Origin: Oscillibacter valericigenes
GTDB taxonomy: Bacteria > Bacillota > Clostridia > Oscillospirales > Oscillospiraceae
DNA: 64,000 nucleotides
Assembly (NCBI RefSeq): GCF_021531315.1
Contig: NZ_JAFBIQ010000004.1
Span: forward strand, 62,001 to 126,000
Direction of reading: 5' to 3'
Of the stretch, positions 26,772 through 34,526 are shown piece by piece. A model generated the notes under the pieces. It had not been told where the DNA came from. It made no database searches and saw nothing but the letters and a program-made list of their open reading frames with translations. Position 1 is the stretch's first letter. Each line of letters opens with the position of its first letter. The position numbers and the translations under genes were made by a program.

Positions 26772-26851
26772 TGCGCCGAAGGCCGCGGCTCTTCTATCGC
26801 CGAAGGGGAGATCGCGCGGCGGCGAAAAAACGGTGGGCGCATAAAAAACAC

Positions 26852-26895
26852 TTGACAGCACAAACTGTATCTGCTATTATCACAGTATAAACTGT
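26852..26895 (+). promoter_or_regulatory. Promoter and operator of the rrf2-trxA-trxB unit
   Basis: TTGACA (26852-26857), 17-base spacer, TATTAT (26875-26880). ACAGTATAAACTGT (26882-26895) is an inverted repeat covering the transcript start, and a second ACTGT half-site lies in the spacer (26864-26868). A repressor bound here would block initiation. Autoregulation by the Rrf2 protein encoded next is the natural reading. Confidence 0.7.
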
Positions 26896-26968
26896 ATTCA
26901 CAGAAAGCACAGTTTCTCAAAAGCGAGCCCCTGCCCTCGGAAAGCTCGCTCGCAAAGGAGGGATGAAC

Positions 26969-27385
26969 ATGGACAGTTCATTTAATTTGGCGGTCCATGC
27001 GTTGGTCTGCCTGAGTCACAGCGGACGCTCCCTCAGCAGCGAAGCGCTGGCGGAGAACATCTGCACCAACCCCACCCGCGTTCGCCGGGTGCTGGCGGGG
27101 CTGAAAAAGGCAGGAATGGTGGAGACCCGGGAGGGCTTGGACGGCGGCTACCGCCTGATGTCAGACCCGGCGAGCCTTACCCTACGGCAGGTGGCGGAGG
27201 CAGTGAATACCCGCTTTGTGGACTGCGCGTGGCACAGCGGCGACATTGACCGGGACTGCGCCATCTGCTCCGGCATGGCGGGCGTGATGGACACGCTGTA
27301 CCGGAACATGAACGAGCAGTGCGCCGCCTATCTCTCGCGCCTCACCGTCGCGGACATTGAGAAAGAACTTTTTGAACACAAATAG
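26969..27385 (+). CDS. Rrf2-family transcriptional regulator with a cysteine cluster
   Basis: 138 residues. The N-terminal winged helix (NLAVHALVCLSHSGRSLSSEALAENICTNP, then VRRVLAGLKKAGMVETREGLDGGYRL) is the Rrf2 fold. The C-terminal part has Cys86, Cys97 and Cys100 (DCAWHSGDIDRDCAIC), as in Rrf2 members that sense redox state, some through an Fe-S cluster. The start at ATG 26969 is preferred because AAAGGAGG ends 8 bases before it; the ATG at 26963 is too close to the ribosome site. It heads an operon with thioredoxin and its reductase, so thiol or oxidant sensing is likely. Confidence 0.9.
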   Translation: MDSSFNLAVHALVCLSHSGRSLSSEALAENICTNPTRVRRVLAGLKKAGMVETREGLDGGYRLMSDPASLTLRQVAEAVNTRFVDCAWHSGDIDRDCAICSGMAGVMDTLYRNMNEQCAAYLSRLTVADIEKELFEHK

Positions 27386-27397
27386 GAGGATATGACT

Positions 27398-27718
27398 ATG
27401 CTTACCATCACGACCGATAACTTTGAAAGCACCGTCCTGCACGCGGACAAGCCCGTGCTGGTGGACTTCTGGGCGCAGTGGTGCCCCTACTGCCGCCGCA
27501 TCGCCCCTGCCTTTGACAAGGTGGGCGAGCAGTATGCCGATACGCTCGTCGCCGGGAAGATCAACTACGACGAGGAGCCGCAGCTCATCGAGAGTTTCGG
27601 CATCGACACCATCCCCACGCTGATGCTCTTTAAGAACGGCGAGGTGCTCGGCTCCATTGTCGCGCCTGCCTCCAAGGCGGCCATTGAGACATTTATCCGG
27701 GAAACGCTGGCGCAGTGA
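27398..27718 (+). CDS. trxA: Thioredoxin-like protein with CPYC active site
   Basis: 106 residues, thioredoxin fold: VLVDFWAQWCPYCRRIAPAFDKV with active-site cysteines 29 and 32, and the cis-proline in GIDTIPTLMLFKNGE. The CPYC dipeptide is the glutaredoxin sequence; classical thioredoxins have CGPC, and the change usually raises the redox potential. The start at ATG 27398 has AGGAGGA at 7 bases; the ATG at 27392 is too close. Its partner reductase is the next gene. Reduces cytoplasmic disulfides or peroxidases. Confidence 0.9.
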   Translation: MLTITTDNFESTVLHADKPVLVDFWAQWCPYCRRIAPAFDKVGEQYADTLVAGKINYDEEPQLIESFGIDTIPTLMLFKNGEVLGSIVAPASKAAIETFIRETLAQ

Positions 27719-27728
27719 GGACACGATT

Positions 27729-28652
27729 ATGGAACAAATATATGATATGATCGTCATCGGCGGCGGCCCCGCCGGATACACTGCCGCCCTCTATGCCGCC
27801 CGCGCGGGGCTTTCCGTGCTGGTGCTGGAAAAGCTCTCTGCCGGCGGACAGATGGCGCTGACCGAGCAGATCGACAACTACCCCGGCTTTGAGGACGGCA
27901 TCGACGGCTTTACGCTGGGCGAAAAAATGCAGCAGAGCGCGGAACGCTTCGGCGCGGTGACGGAGCTGGTGGAGGTCTACAAGGCAAGCCTTTCCGAAAG
28001 AATCAAGACGCTGGAGACCAGCGAGGGCGTTTTTCAGAGCCGCACGGTGGTTATCGCCACCGGCGCGTCGCCTCGTCCCTTGGGCGTTCCCGGCGAAGAA
28101 GCGCTCACAGGAAAGGGCGTTCACTATTGCGCCGCTTGCGACGGCGCGCCCTATCGCGGCAAAACCGTGGCGGTGGTGGGCGGCGGTAACTCCGCCGCGG
28201 CGGACGCCCTCACCCTCTCCCGTATTGCAAAAAAGGTCTATCTCATCCACCGCCGCGACAGCCTACGTGCAACGAAGGTCTATCATGCGCCACTGATGGC
28301 AGCGCCCAATGTAGAATTCTGCTGGAACAGCACAGTCTCCGCGCTGCTGCACGGCGACCGCCTCACCGGCCTTCGCCTGCGGGATGTCCAAACCGGCGCG
28401 GAGCGGGAGCTCCCCTGCGACGGCGTGTTCATCAGCGTGGGACGCGCTCCGGCCACGGAGCTGTTCCAAGGGGAGCTGGCGCTGGACAAATCCGGCTACA
28501 TCATCGCGGACGAATCCACCCGCACCAGCATCCCCGGCGTGTTCGCCGTGGGCGACGTGCGCACCAAGGCGCTGCGGCAGGTGGTCACCGCCGTATCGGA
28601 CGGCGCGGTGGCTGTCCACTACGCAGAGGAATATCTGTCAGAGGAGCGCTAA
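27729..28652 (+). CDS. trxB: Thioredoxin reductase TrxB
   Basis: NADPH-FAD disulfide reductase of the low-molecular-weight type, 307 residues. FAD motif VIGGGPAGYTAALYAARAG, redox-active CAAC (Cys134, Cys137) in HYCAACDGAPY, NADPH motif VVGGGNSAAADALTL, and the C-terminal FAVGDVRTKALRQVVTA. It begins 10 bases after trxA and would recycle the CPYC thioredoxin. Some Clostridium relatives use ferredoxin or other donors; the intact HRRDS segment after the second Rossmann motif favours NADPH. Confidence 0.93.
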   Translation: MEQIYDMIVIGGGPAGYTAALYAARAGLSVLVLEKLSAGGQMALTEQIDNYPGFEDGIDGFTLGEKMQQSAERFGAVTELVEVYKASLSERIKTLETSEGVFQSRTVVIATGASPRPLGVPGEEALTGKGVHYCAACDGAPYRGKTVAVVGGGNSAAADALTLSRIAKKVYLIHRRDSLRATKVYHAPLMAAPNVEFCWNSTVSALLHGDRLTGLRLRDVQTGAERELPCDGVFISVGRAPATELFQGELALDKSGYIIADESTRTSIPGVFAVGDVRTKALRQVVTAVSDGAVAVHYAEEYLSEER

Positions 28653-28659
28653 GCCCTCA

Positions 28660-29592
28660 TCAGCCGGGCGCGGAGCCGTTGTTCTCCGCGCCCGGACGCC
28701 ATCCCTCCATCAGCGCGTCGTTCTCCATGATAAAGGGCCGGGCGGTGTCCTGCCCCCACGAGATGTCATACTTGCCCATGAGGTAGTCGCTCAGCGCCGT
28801 CCGGTCAGTAAAGCGCAGCAGTCGGTACGGCTCCTGGAACGCCACCTTTTCGATGAAATAGAGCGTCCCGTCCTCCGCGCACAGCAGCACGCCCACATGC
28901 CCGACAAAGAGCAGGGACTCCTCCTCGCTCGGCTTATCGTGGAAGAACACCGTGATGAGGCGTATCCTCTCGCTGTCGCGGAAGCTCACGCCGCGCTTTT
29001 TCCACTGCGCCTGCACGGTCCGCACATGGCGCCTGACCTCCGTGCTGTCCTCCGCTTTCATGGAGGCATACAGCGCGCGGAAATCGTTCAGACTGCTCCC
29101 GCCCAGCGCCCCCGGATCGGCCTTCAGCGTTTCCTCGTCCACGAACAGCACATCCTCGCCCGCGTCGAGGCCGGCGTCCTCCCCAAAAGAGAGGAAGTCC
29201 CCGAACAGGCTCATGGCGGTGATGCGGCAGTTATACCCCGGAAAGGCTCCGTTCTTCGCCGTCCACAGATCCTGCATCTCATACGGGTCGTACTTTGTCT
29301 CCGTTATCCCCGCTGCTTCAAAGCCCTGCGTGAGCCACTCCGCGCTCACGCTGTCGTTGAAGCGGTCCACGCGGCTGAAAAAGCCCTCTGCGCGCTCCTC
29401 CGACACCCCCGCGTCGGAGAGCAGCCTTTCCAAAAGCTGCCGCGATGCGTCGTCACTCAGGTTCGTATATTCGACCGTGTCTGCCGCCGGACGCTGCTCG
29501 GCCGGGCCGTCCTTCCCGCCGCAGCCCACGAGCGCGGAAGCGACAAGCGCGGCGCAGAGCAGCAGTGCCGCGCCCCTCCGCTGTATTTTCAT
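28660..29592 (-). CDS. Secreted lipoprotein, DUF4300-like, function unknown
   Basis: 310 residues. A signal peptide with lipobox (RRGAALLLCAALVASALVGC, Cys24) predicts lipidation and anchoring on the outer face of the membrane. The mature part starts with VEYTNLSDDASRQLLERLL and includes NGAFPGYNCRITA, GHVGVLLCAEDGTLYFIEKV and QEPYRLLRF. The order recalls the DUF4300 lipoproteins of Firmicutes, an assignment from memory. The GHVG and EKV...PYRLLR segments resemble papain/NlpC-like folds, but no catalytic triad can be fixed by eye. Convergent with trxB, apparently monocistronic. The region 29593-29829 upstream holds no gene. Confidence 0.8.
   Translation of the reverse strand: MKIQRRGAALLLCAALVASALVGCGGKDGPAEQRPAADTVEYTNLSDDASRQLLERLLSDAGVSEERAEGFFSRVDRFNDSVSAEWLTQGFEAAGITETKYDPYEMQDLWTAKNGAFPGYNCRITAMSLFGDFLSFGEDAGLDAGEDVLFVDEETLKADPGALGGSSLNDFRALYASMKAEDSTEVRRHVRTVQAQWKKRGVSFRDSERIRLITVFFHDKPSEEESLLFVGHVGVLLCAEDGTLYFIEKVAFQEPYRLLRFTDRTALSDYLMGKYDISWGQDTARPFIMENDALMEGWRPGAENNGSAPG
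28664..28695. terminator. G+C-rich hairpin between trxB and the convergent lipoprotein gene
   Basis: CCGGGCGCGGAG pairs with CTCCGCGCCCGG over an 8-base loop. No T tract follows. It overlaps the last codons of the lipoprotein gene, so it is partly coding, and may act as a bidirectional terminator. Confidence 0.45.
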
Positions 29593-29829
29593 GGCTTCGG
29601 TTCATCCTTTCTTTTGCTGACAAGCATCAATGTGTTTATCATACCCCGTGAACCATAAAGCTTGCATTAAGTAATTGCTTTTTTGGGGGAATATTGCATC
29701 ATGGCGCCGTGCGTATGTAAATCTGTATGTAAAATGGCGTTTTAAATCTGACGCACAGCGCGCAGAAACGCGCATAATGCACAAATTTGTGCAAGCGTAA
29801 AAATGCGCGCAAGCCTTGAAAACAAAGGA

Positions 29830-29857
29830 AATCCCGCAAACTTGCGTTTGCGGGATT
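29830..29857 (-). terminator. Terminator of tmRNA
   Basis: AATCCCGCAAAC pairs with GTTTGCGGGATT around a 4-base loop, starting 10 bases beyond the CCA end of tmRNA. A short T-rich stretch follows on the minus strand. Confidence 0.75.
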
Positions 29858-29866
29858 TTCTATCAT

Positions 29867-30215
29867 TGGTGGAGGCGGCGGGAGTCGAACCCGCGTCCGA
29901 AAGCGCTTAAACAGGACCTTCTCCGGGCGCAGTCAAGATTTGAACATTCCCTCCACGCAAGGACACTTGACAGACCTTACGCTTTAGTAGAGTCATGATG
30001 CGTGGGCGTGTCAACTCTTTCGCGCCTCACGGACGCCGCGTTCACGACGCCTTCCCCGGCCCGCGGCCGCTCCGGTTCAGACGGCTGCCTTTACTTAGGC
30101 AGCGACAGCAACAGTGTTGTTGTTCTTTAATTTATAAGTTGCCCGTTTTATGGAGGTCAGGCGCCTCCGCCCGCTTATCCTGCCTCCACACCCCCGTCGA
30201 AACCGGTACGCCCCC
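29867..30215 (-). ncRNA. ssrA: Transfer-messenger RNA (tmRNA)
   Basis: The 3' end reads GTTCGACTCCCGCCGCCTCC followed by ACCA, a T-loop and acceptor arm. The 5' end GGGGGCG pairs with CGCCTCC to close the acceptor stem. The 5' part GTTTCGACGGGG is a conserved tmRNA block. The tag frame at 30127-30095 encodes KNNNTVAVAA then TAA, preceded by CTTATAAATTA. Together with the alanine from charged tmRNA the degradation tag is AKNNNTVAVAA. Total 349 nt. It lies on the same strand as and downstream of smpB and ppiB. GGCGCGTCCGACGCGCC just upstream (30227-30243) may be a terminator or processing hairpin. Confidence 0.95.
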
Positions 30216-30288
30216 GTATGAGCGGCGCGTCGGACGCGCCGCGAATGGGCTCTCGATTTTTGGCGCTGCGAAAGCAGATGAAAAATCT

Positions 30289-30810
30289 TTAGTGCTTGTT
30301 GGGTTCGGGATAGTCCACGCCCTGCGTATCCACGCGGATAGACTTGATGGTCTGCGGCTTTTTCGGCTTGTCGGTGAACATATCGCGGTCAACGCGGGAG
30401 ATGTCCACCGCCGCCTGCGCGTTCTCGGTGATCTTGCCGAAGGCGGCATACTGCCCGTCAAGGTGCGGCGCGTCCGCGACCATGACGAAGAACTGGCTGC
30501 CGGCGCTGTTGGGCGCCATCGTGCGCGCCATGGAGAGCACGCCGAGCGTGTGCTTGAGGTCGTTCTTGTGGCCGTTGGAGCTGAACTCTCCGTCGATCTC
30601 GTAGCCGGGACCGCCCATGCCGCTGCCCTGCGGGCAGCCGCCCTGGATCATAAAGCCGGGGATGACGCGATGGAAGATGAGGCCGTCATAAAAGCCGGAA
30701 TTGGCCAGCGCGATGAAGTTGTTGACGGTGTTGGGGGCCAGCTCGGGGTAGAGCTCGCCGCTCATCACCGCGCCGCCCTCCATTTCAATGGTGACGATAG
30801 GGTTGGACAT
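30289..30810 (-). CDS. ppiB: Peptidyl-prolyl cis-trans isomerase, cyclophilin type
   Basis: 173 residues, cytoplasmic (no signal peptide). Cyclophilin motifs: GLIFHRVIPGFMIQGGCPQG (catalytic Arg in FHRV), SMARTMAPNSAGSQFFVM and YAAFGKITE. Catalyses proline isomerisation during folding. Starts 14 bases after smpB on the same strand; GGAGAAAACC precedes the ATG. The C-terminal 25 residues (KPKKPQTIKSIRVDTQG...) extend past the barrel. Confidence 0.95.
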   Translation of the reverse strand: MSNPIVTIEMEGGAVMSGELYPELAPNTVNNFIALANSGFYDGLIFHRVIPGFMIQGGCPQGSGMGGPGYEIDGEFSSNGHKNDLKHTLGVLSMARTMAPNSAGSQFFVMVADAPHLDGQYAAFGKITENAQAAVDISRVDRDMFTDKPKKPQTIKSIRVDTQGVDYPEPNKH

Positions 30811-30824
30811 ATCGGTTTTCTCCT

Positions 30825-31286
30825 TTATCGGTAGTTTTTCATGTGGCGGTCGATCTCGCGCTTCGCGTCGCGCTGCGCGCTCGCCTCGCGCTTATCGTAA
30901 TTTTTCTTGCCCTTGCACACGCCCAGCTCGACCTTCACCCGCGCGTCCTTAAAATAGACGGAGAGCGGAATGAGGGCATAGCCGTCCTGCTTGACGAGCG
31001 CGTGGAGCTTGTTGATCTCGCGCTTGTGCAGCAGCAGCCGCTTGGGGCGGTCGGGATCGTGGTTGAAGATATTGCCCTTGTCGTAGGGCGAGATGTGCAT
31101 GGAGTAGACCATCGCCTCGCCGTTTTTGACGATGCAATAACTGTCCTTGAGGTTGAGCGTGCCCGCGCGGATGGACTTGACCTCCGTGCCGCGCAGCTCG
31201 ATGCCGGCCTCAAGGCGGTCCTCGACGAAGTAATCATGATGGGCCTTGCGGTTCTGCGCCGCGATCTTGATGCCCTTTTTCTCCAC
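30825..31286 (-). CDS. smpB: SsrA-binding protein SmpB (GTG start)
   Basis: OB-fold partner of tmRNA in trans-translation. [39 protein letters not shown] and [16 protein letters not shown] are conserved, followed by the basic tail [20 protein letters not shown] that folds in the ribosome decoding centre. I choose GTG 31286 (VEKKGIKI, 153 residues) because AGGAGGT lies 8 bases upstream; further upstream codons have no ribosome site. With tmRNA about 600 bases downstream, both parts of the rescue system are in one cluster. Confidence 0.95.
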   Translation of the reverse strand: MEKKGIKIAAQNRKAHHDYFVEDRLEAGIELRGTEVKSIRAGTLNLKDSYCIVKNGEAMVYSMHISPYDKGNIFNHDPDRPKRLLLHKREINKLHALVKQDGYALIPLSVYFKDARVKVELGVCKGKKNYDKREASAQRDAKREIDRHMKNYR

Positions 31287-31406
31287 GGCACAGCACCTCC
31301 TCTCCGCCGGAGTCGTTTGACAGTATAGCACGATTTTCCTTTGCATACAAGGGCTGTAACGAAAATGTAATGTTGCAAAATAAGGGTAGCAATCACCGCC
31401 CCCTTA

Positions 31407-31415
31407 TGCTATACT
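31407..31415 (+). promoter_or_regulatory. Extended -10 promoter of the nudix-wal operon
   Basis: TGC-TATACT, hexamer at 31410-31415; the -35 region (TAGCAA at 31387) is poor, as is common with extended -10 promoters. A start near 31422 leaves a leader of about 30 bases. Confidence 0.55.
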
Positions 31416-31453
31416 TAGTGTGATAAGGTATGCGATCGAAAGAGGGCGAAGGA

Positions 31454-32005
31454 ATGACTTTATCCGAAGAATTTATCAGCCGCGAGGAAATTTTTCACGG
31501 GCGCATCGTCGACCTGCGCGTGGACACCGTGCGCCTGCCCAACGGCCACCTTACCACGCGCGAGGTGATCGACCACCCCGGCGGCGTGGCGATCGTCGCC
31601 ATCGACGAGGATGACAATGTGCTGACCGTGAAGCAGTATCGCTACGCCTTCGGCACGGTGCTTGAGGAGCTTCCCGCCGGCAAGCTCGAGCGCGGGGAGG
31701 ACCCTGCCGCTGCCGCGCGGCGCGAGCTGAGCGAGGAGACGGGTGCAAGCTGTGAAACGCTCACATCGCTCGGCGAGATCCTCGCCTCCCCCGGCGGCTT
31801 CACGGAGGTGCTGCACCTCTATATGGCAACGGGACTGACCTTCGGCTCCCAGCACCCGGACGAGGACGAGTTCATCGATTTCGAGCGCGTGCCGTTCGAC
31901 ACGCTGCTGCGCCGCTGTCTCTCCGGCGACATCCGCGACGGCAAGACCGTCGCGGGCGTTTTGAAGGTCTATGCCCTGCGGACACTGCACAAGGAGGAGC
32001 AATAA
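31454..32005 (+). CDS. Nudix hydrolase, ADP-ribose pyrophosphatase-like
   Basis: 183 residues. The Nudix box GKLERGEDPAAAARRELSEE followed by TGAS fits G-x5-E-x7-REUxEExGU exactly. The preceding EEFISREEIFHGRIVDLRVDT and VKQYRYAFGTVLEELPAG are characteristic of the ADP-ribose pyrophosphatase group. Hydrolyses ADP-ribose to AMP and ribose 5-phosphate. The ATG at 31454 is preferred; the one at 31430 is only about 8 bases from the predicted transcript start. Three bases separate it from walR, so the two are cotranscribed. Confidence 0.92.
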   Translation: MTLSEEFISREEIFHGRIVDLRVDTVRLPNGHLTTREVIDHPGGVAIVAIDEDDNVLTVKQYRYAFGTVLEELPAGKLERGEDPAAAARRELSEETGASCETLTSLGEILASPGGFTEVLHLYMATGLTFGSQHPDEDEFIDFERVPFDTLLRRCLSGDIRDGKTVAGVLKVYALRTLHKEEQ

Positions 32006-32008
32006 GGA

Positions 32009-32710
32009 ATGGAACCGAAAAAGACCGTCCTCATCGTGGAGGACGAGAAGAACATCGTGGACATCGTGCGCTTTAACCTCCAGCGCGAGGGCTATGATAC
32101 GCTGGAAGCCTATGACGGCGAGGCGGGCCTTGTGCTTGCGCGCGAGAGGAAGCCCGACCTCATCCTCCTCGATGTGATGATGCCGAAGCTGATGGGCTTC
32201 GACGTCTGCCGCGCCCTTCGAAGCGAGGGCGACAATGTGCCCGTCATCATCCTCACCGCCCGCGAAGAGGAGGAGGACAAGATCCTCGGCCTTGAGATCG
32301 GCGCGGACGATTACATCACCAAGCCCTTTTCCATGCGCGAGCTGATGGCGCGCGTGAAGGCGAATATCCGCCGCACGGCGATGGTCTCCTCCTCCGCCGA
32401 GAGCAGCATGAGCGCCGGCGGCGCACTGACGATCAATACCGAGAACTTTCAGGTCTACAAAAGCGGCCGCCCCATCGAGCTAACACAGCGCGAGTATGAG
32501 CTTTTGACCTTCCTCGCCAGCCACCCAGACAAGGTCTTCTCCCGCGTCGATCTGATGGAGCAGGTGTGGAACTACGGCTATGTCGGCGACGATGTGCGCA
32601 CCGTGGATGTGACGGTCCGCCGCCTGCGCGAGAAGATCGAGGACGATCCCGCCTCGCCGCGCTACATCCTCACCCGGCGCGGCGTGGGCTACTACTATTC
32701 CTCGCTCTGA
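32009..32710 (+). CDS. walR: OmpR/PhoB-type response regulator, WalR-like
   Basis: 233 residues. Receiver domain (1-120) with phosphoacceptor Asp55 in LILLDVMMPK, acidic pair EDE at 11-13, Thr in ILTAREEEE and Lys in YITKPFSMRE. Winged-helix DNA-binding domain (about 140-233) with ELTQREYELLTFLASHPDKVFSR and VDVTVRRLREKIEDDP. With the kinase, yycH-like and yycI-like genes downstream it is the essential cell-wall regulator WalR rather than PhoB. Confidence 0.92.
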   Translation: MEPKKTVLIVEDEKNIVDIVRFNLQREGYDTLEAYDGEAGLVLARERKPDLILLDVMMPKLMGFDVCRALRSEGDNVPVIILTAREEEEDKILGLEIGADDYITKPFSMRELMARVKANIRRTAMVSSSAESSMSAGGALTINTENFQVYKSGRPIELTQREYELLTFLASHPDKVFSRVDLMEQVWNYGYVGDDVRTVDVTVRRLREKIEDDPASPRYILTRRGVGYYYSSL

Positions 32711-32744
32711 TTTCTTCTGAGACCGCACGAAGGGAGGCGTCCTT

Positions 32745-34526
32745 GTGTTTCGCTCGCTGCACATGAAGCTGGTGCTCATCATGCTGCTGCTCATCACCTC
32801 GCTCATGGCGGTGGTGGGCGCGTTTCTGATGACCAGCGTGACCAATTTCTACATCGACGACTTCTACTCGCAGATGGCCAGCACCTTCGGCGAGAGCAAC
32901 GCCGCCTTTGTCAATTCCCTGCGCGCTGAGGCCGCGCAGGAGGGCGGTGCGGCGGTGATGCAGTCCATGCTCGAGACCTATTCGGGTACGCTCGGCATCG
33001 ACTCGCGCAACCGCAATTACTATATCCTCGATGCCGCGACGGGCGAATGTCTCGCTGCGAGCGACGAACCTGGCGGCGAGCATCTGGAGCAGACCGCGAA
33101 CCTTCTCACCGCCCGCAACGGCGCAGTCGGCGACGAGAGCGACATCGCCGCAAGCTATATGGATGTCGCCATTCCCATCTCGGGCGGTGACAACCATTAT
33201 ATCATCTATATCCGCGACAACCGCAACACGGTCTCGAGTCTGAACAGCGAGCTGATGATCATTATTTTGCAGGCGCTGCTGGTCGGCCTTCTGATCTCCG
33301 TGCTGCTGAGTTTTCTGCTCTCGAAAACAATGATCAACCCCATCGAAAAGCTGACCGAGGGCGCCGAGCGCGTGGCGAGCGGCGACTTCAGCGAAAAGCT
33401 GGAGGTCGATTCCACCGACGAGATCGGTATTCTCACCACTACCTTCAACGACATGGCAAGCGTGCTGCACACCACGCTCGAGACCGTCGAGGCCGAGCGC
33501 AACAAGCTCGACACGCTCTTTCTGCACATGACCGACGGCGTGGTCGCCTACGACCGCGACGGCGTACTCATTCACTGCAATCCCGCCGCGAGCGAGCTTT
33601 TGGGCCGCAGCGCGGACGAGTGCGTGTATTCCGAGCTCTTCGAGCCGCTGTGCCCCTTTGAAACCGTCATGACGATGCAGCGCAGCGACTTCGTCTCCTC
33701 CGAGCTGACGGTCGGCGAGCGCACGGTCGAGCTGTACTTCGCGCCCTTTTCCGACGAGGAGCGCGGCGGCGTGCTGGTCGTGCTGCACGATGTCACGCAG
33801 CAGCGCAAGGCCGAGGACCGCCGCCGCGAGTTTGTGGCGAACGTCTCCCACGAGCTGCGCACCCCGCTGACCAATATCCGCTCCTATGCCGAAACGATCC
33901 GCGACGCGGGTGTCGAGCTGCCGCGTGAGCTGGAAAACAACTTCCTCGACATCGTCATCAACGAATCCGACCGCATGACGCACATCGTGCAGGATCTGCT
34001 CACGCTCTCGCGGCTCGACAACGGCAGGAGCGAGATGAATATGGCGCGCTTCGACTTCGGCGCGGCCATCGACGCCGTGCTGCGCTCCATCGCGCTGGAG
34101 GCGCGCCGCCACGGCCATGAGCTGACGCATGAGTACCGCGACCTGCCGATGATCATGGGTGACCGCGGGCGCATCGAGCAGGTCATGCTCAATGTGCTCG
34201 GCAACGCCGTGAAGTATACGCCCGACGGCGGCCACATCCGCGTCACCGCGGGAGCGGAGGGCGAGAAGGTATGGATGGAGGTCGCGGACGACGGCATCGG
34301 CATCCCGAAGGAGGACCGCAGCCGCATTTTCGAGCGCTTTTACCGCGTGGACAAGGCGCGCTCGCGCGAGTCCGGCGGCACGGGCCTCGGCCTTTCCATC
34401 GCCACCGAGATCGTGCAGCGCCACCATGGCACGCTCTCGCTCGTAGACCGTGACGGCCCCGGCACGACGGTCCGGCTTGAGCTGCCCGTTCAGCAGGCCG
34501 AGGGGCAGGAGGCCATCCATGGATAA
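32745..34526 (+). CDS. walK: Sensor histidine kinase WalK
   Basis: 593 residues, GTG start with AGGGAGG 8 bases upstream. TM1 (8-30), an extracytoplasmic sensor domain (31-168), TM2 (170-193), HAMP (194-245), PAS (255-350), HisKA with His369 in FVANVSHELRTPLTN, and an ATPase domain with LNVLGNAVKYTPDGG, VADDGIGIPKED and GTGLGLSI. This order is that of WalK/YycG. It monitors cell-wall state and phosphorylates WalR. The stop overlaps the next ATG. Confidence 0.93.
   Translation: MFRSLHMKLVLIMLLLITSLMAVVGAFLMTSVTNFYIDDFYSQMASTFGESNAAFVNSLRAEAAQEGGAAVMQSMLETYSGTLGIDSRNRNYYILDAATGECLAASDEPGGEHLEQTANLLTARNGAVGDESDIAASYMDVAIPISGGDNHYIIYIRDNRNTVSSLNSELMIIILQALLVGLLISVLLSFLLSKTMINPIEKLTEGAERVASGDFSEKLEVDSTDEIGILTTTFNDMASVLHTTLETVEAERNKLDTLFLHMTDGVVAYDRDGVLIHCNPAASELLGRSADECVYSELFEPLCPFETVMTMQRSDFVSSELTVGERTVELYFAPFSDEERGGVLVVLHDVTQQRKAEDRRREFVANVSHELRTPLTNIRSYAETIRDAGVELPRELENNFLDIVINESDRMTHIVQDLLTLSRLDNGRSEMNMARFDFGAAIDAVLRSIALEARRHGHELTHEYRDLPMIMGDRGRIEQVMLNVLGNAVKYTPDGGHIRVTAGAEGEKVWMEVADDGIGIPKEDRSRIFERFYRVDKARSRESGGTGLGLSIATEIVQRHHGTLSLVDRDGPGTTVRLELPVQQAEGQEAIHG

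Noticed and set aside
24500-26920. Long minus-strand open frame opposite hppA
   Set aside because: Antisense of a clear membrane pyrophosphatase; the product is His/Asp/Gly-rich nonsense.
29602-29784. A 60-codon minus-strand frame upstream of the lipoprotein gene
   Set aside because: No ribosome site and no recognisable protein; the stretch between the lipoprotein gene and tmRNA otherwise shows nothing.
29816-29998. A short plus-strand frame ending in RRRESNPRPKAL-like sequence
   Set aside because: This is the well-known false protein made by reading the complement of a tmRNA/tRNA 3' arm.
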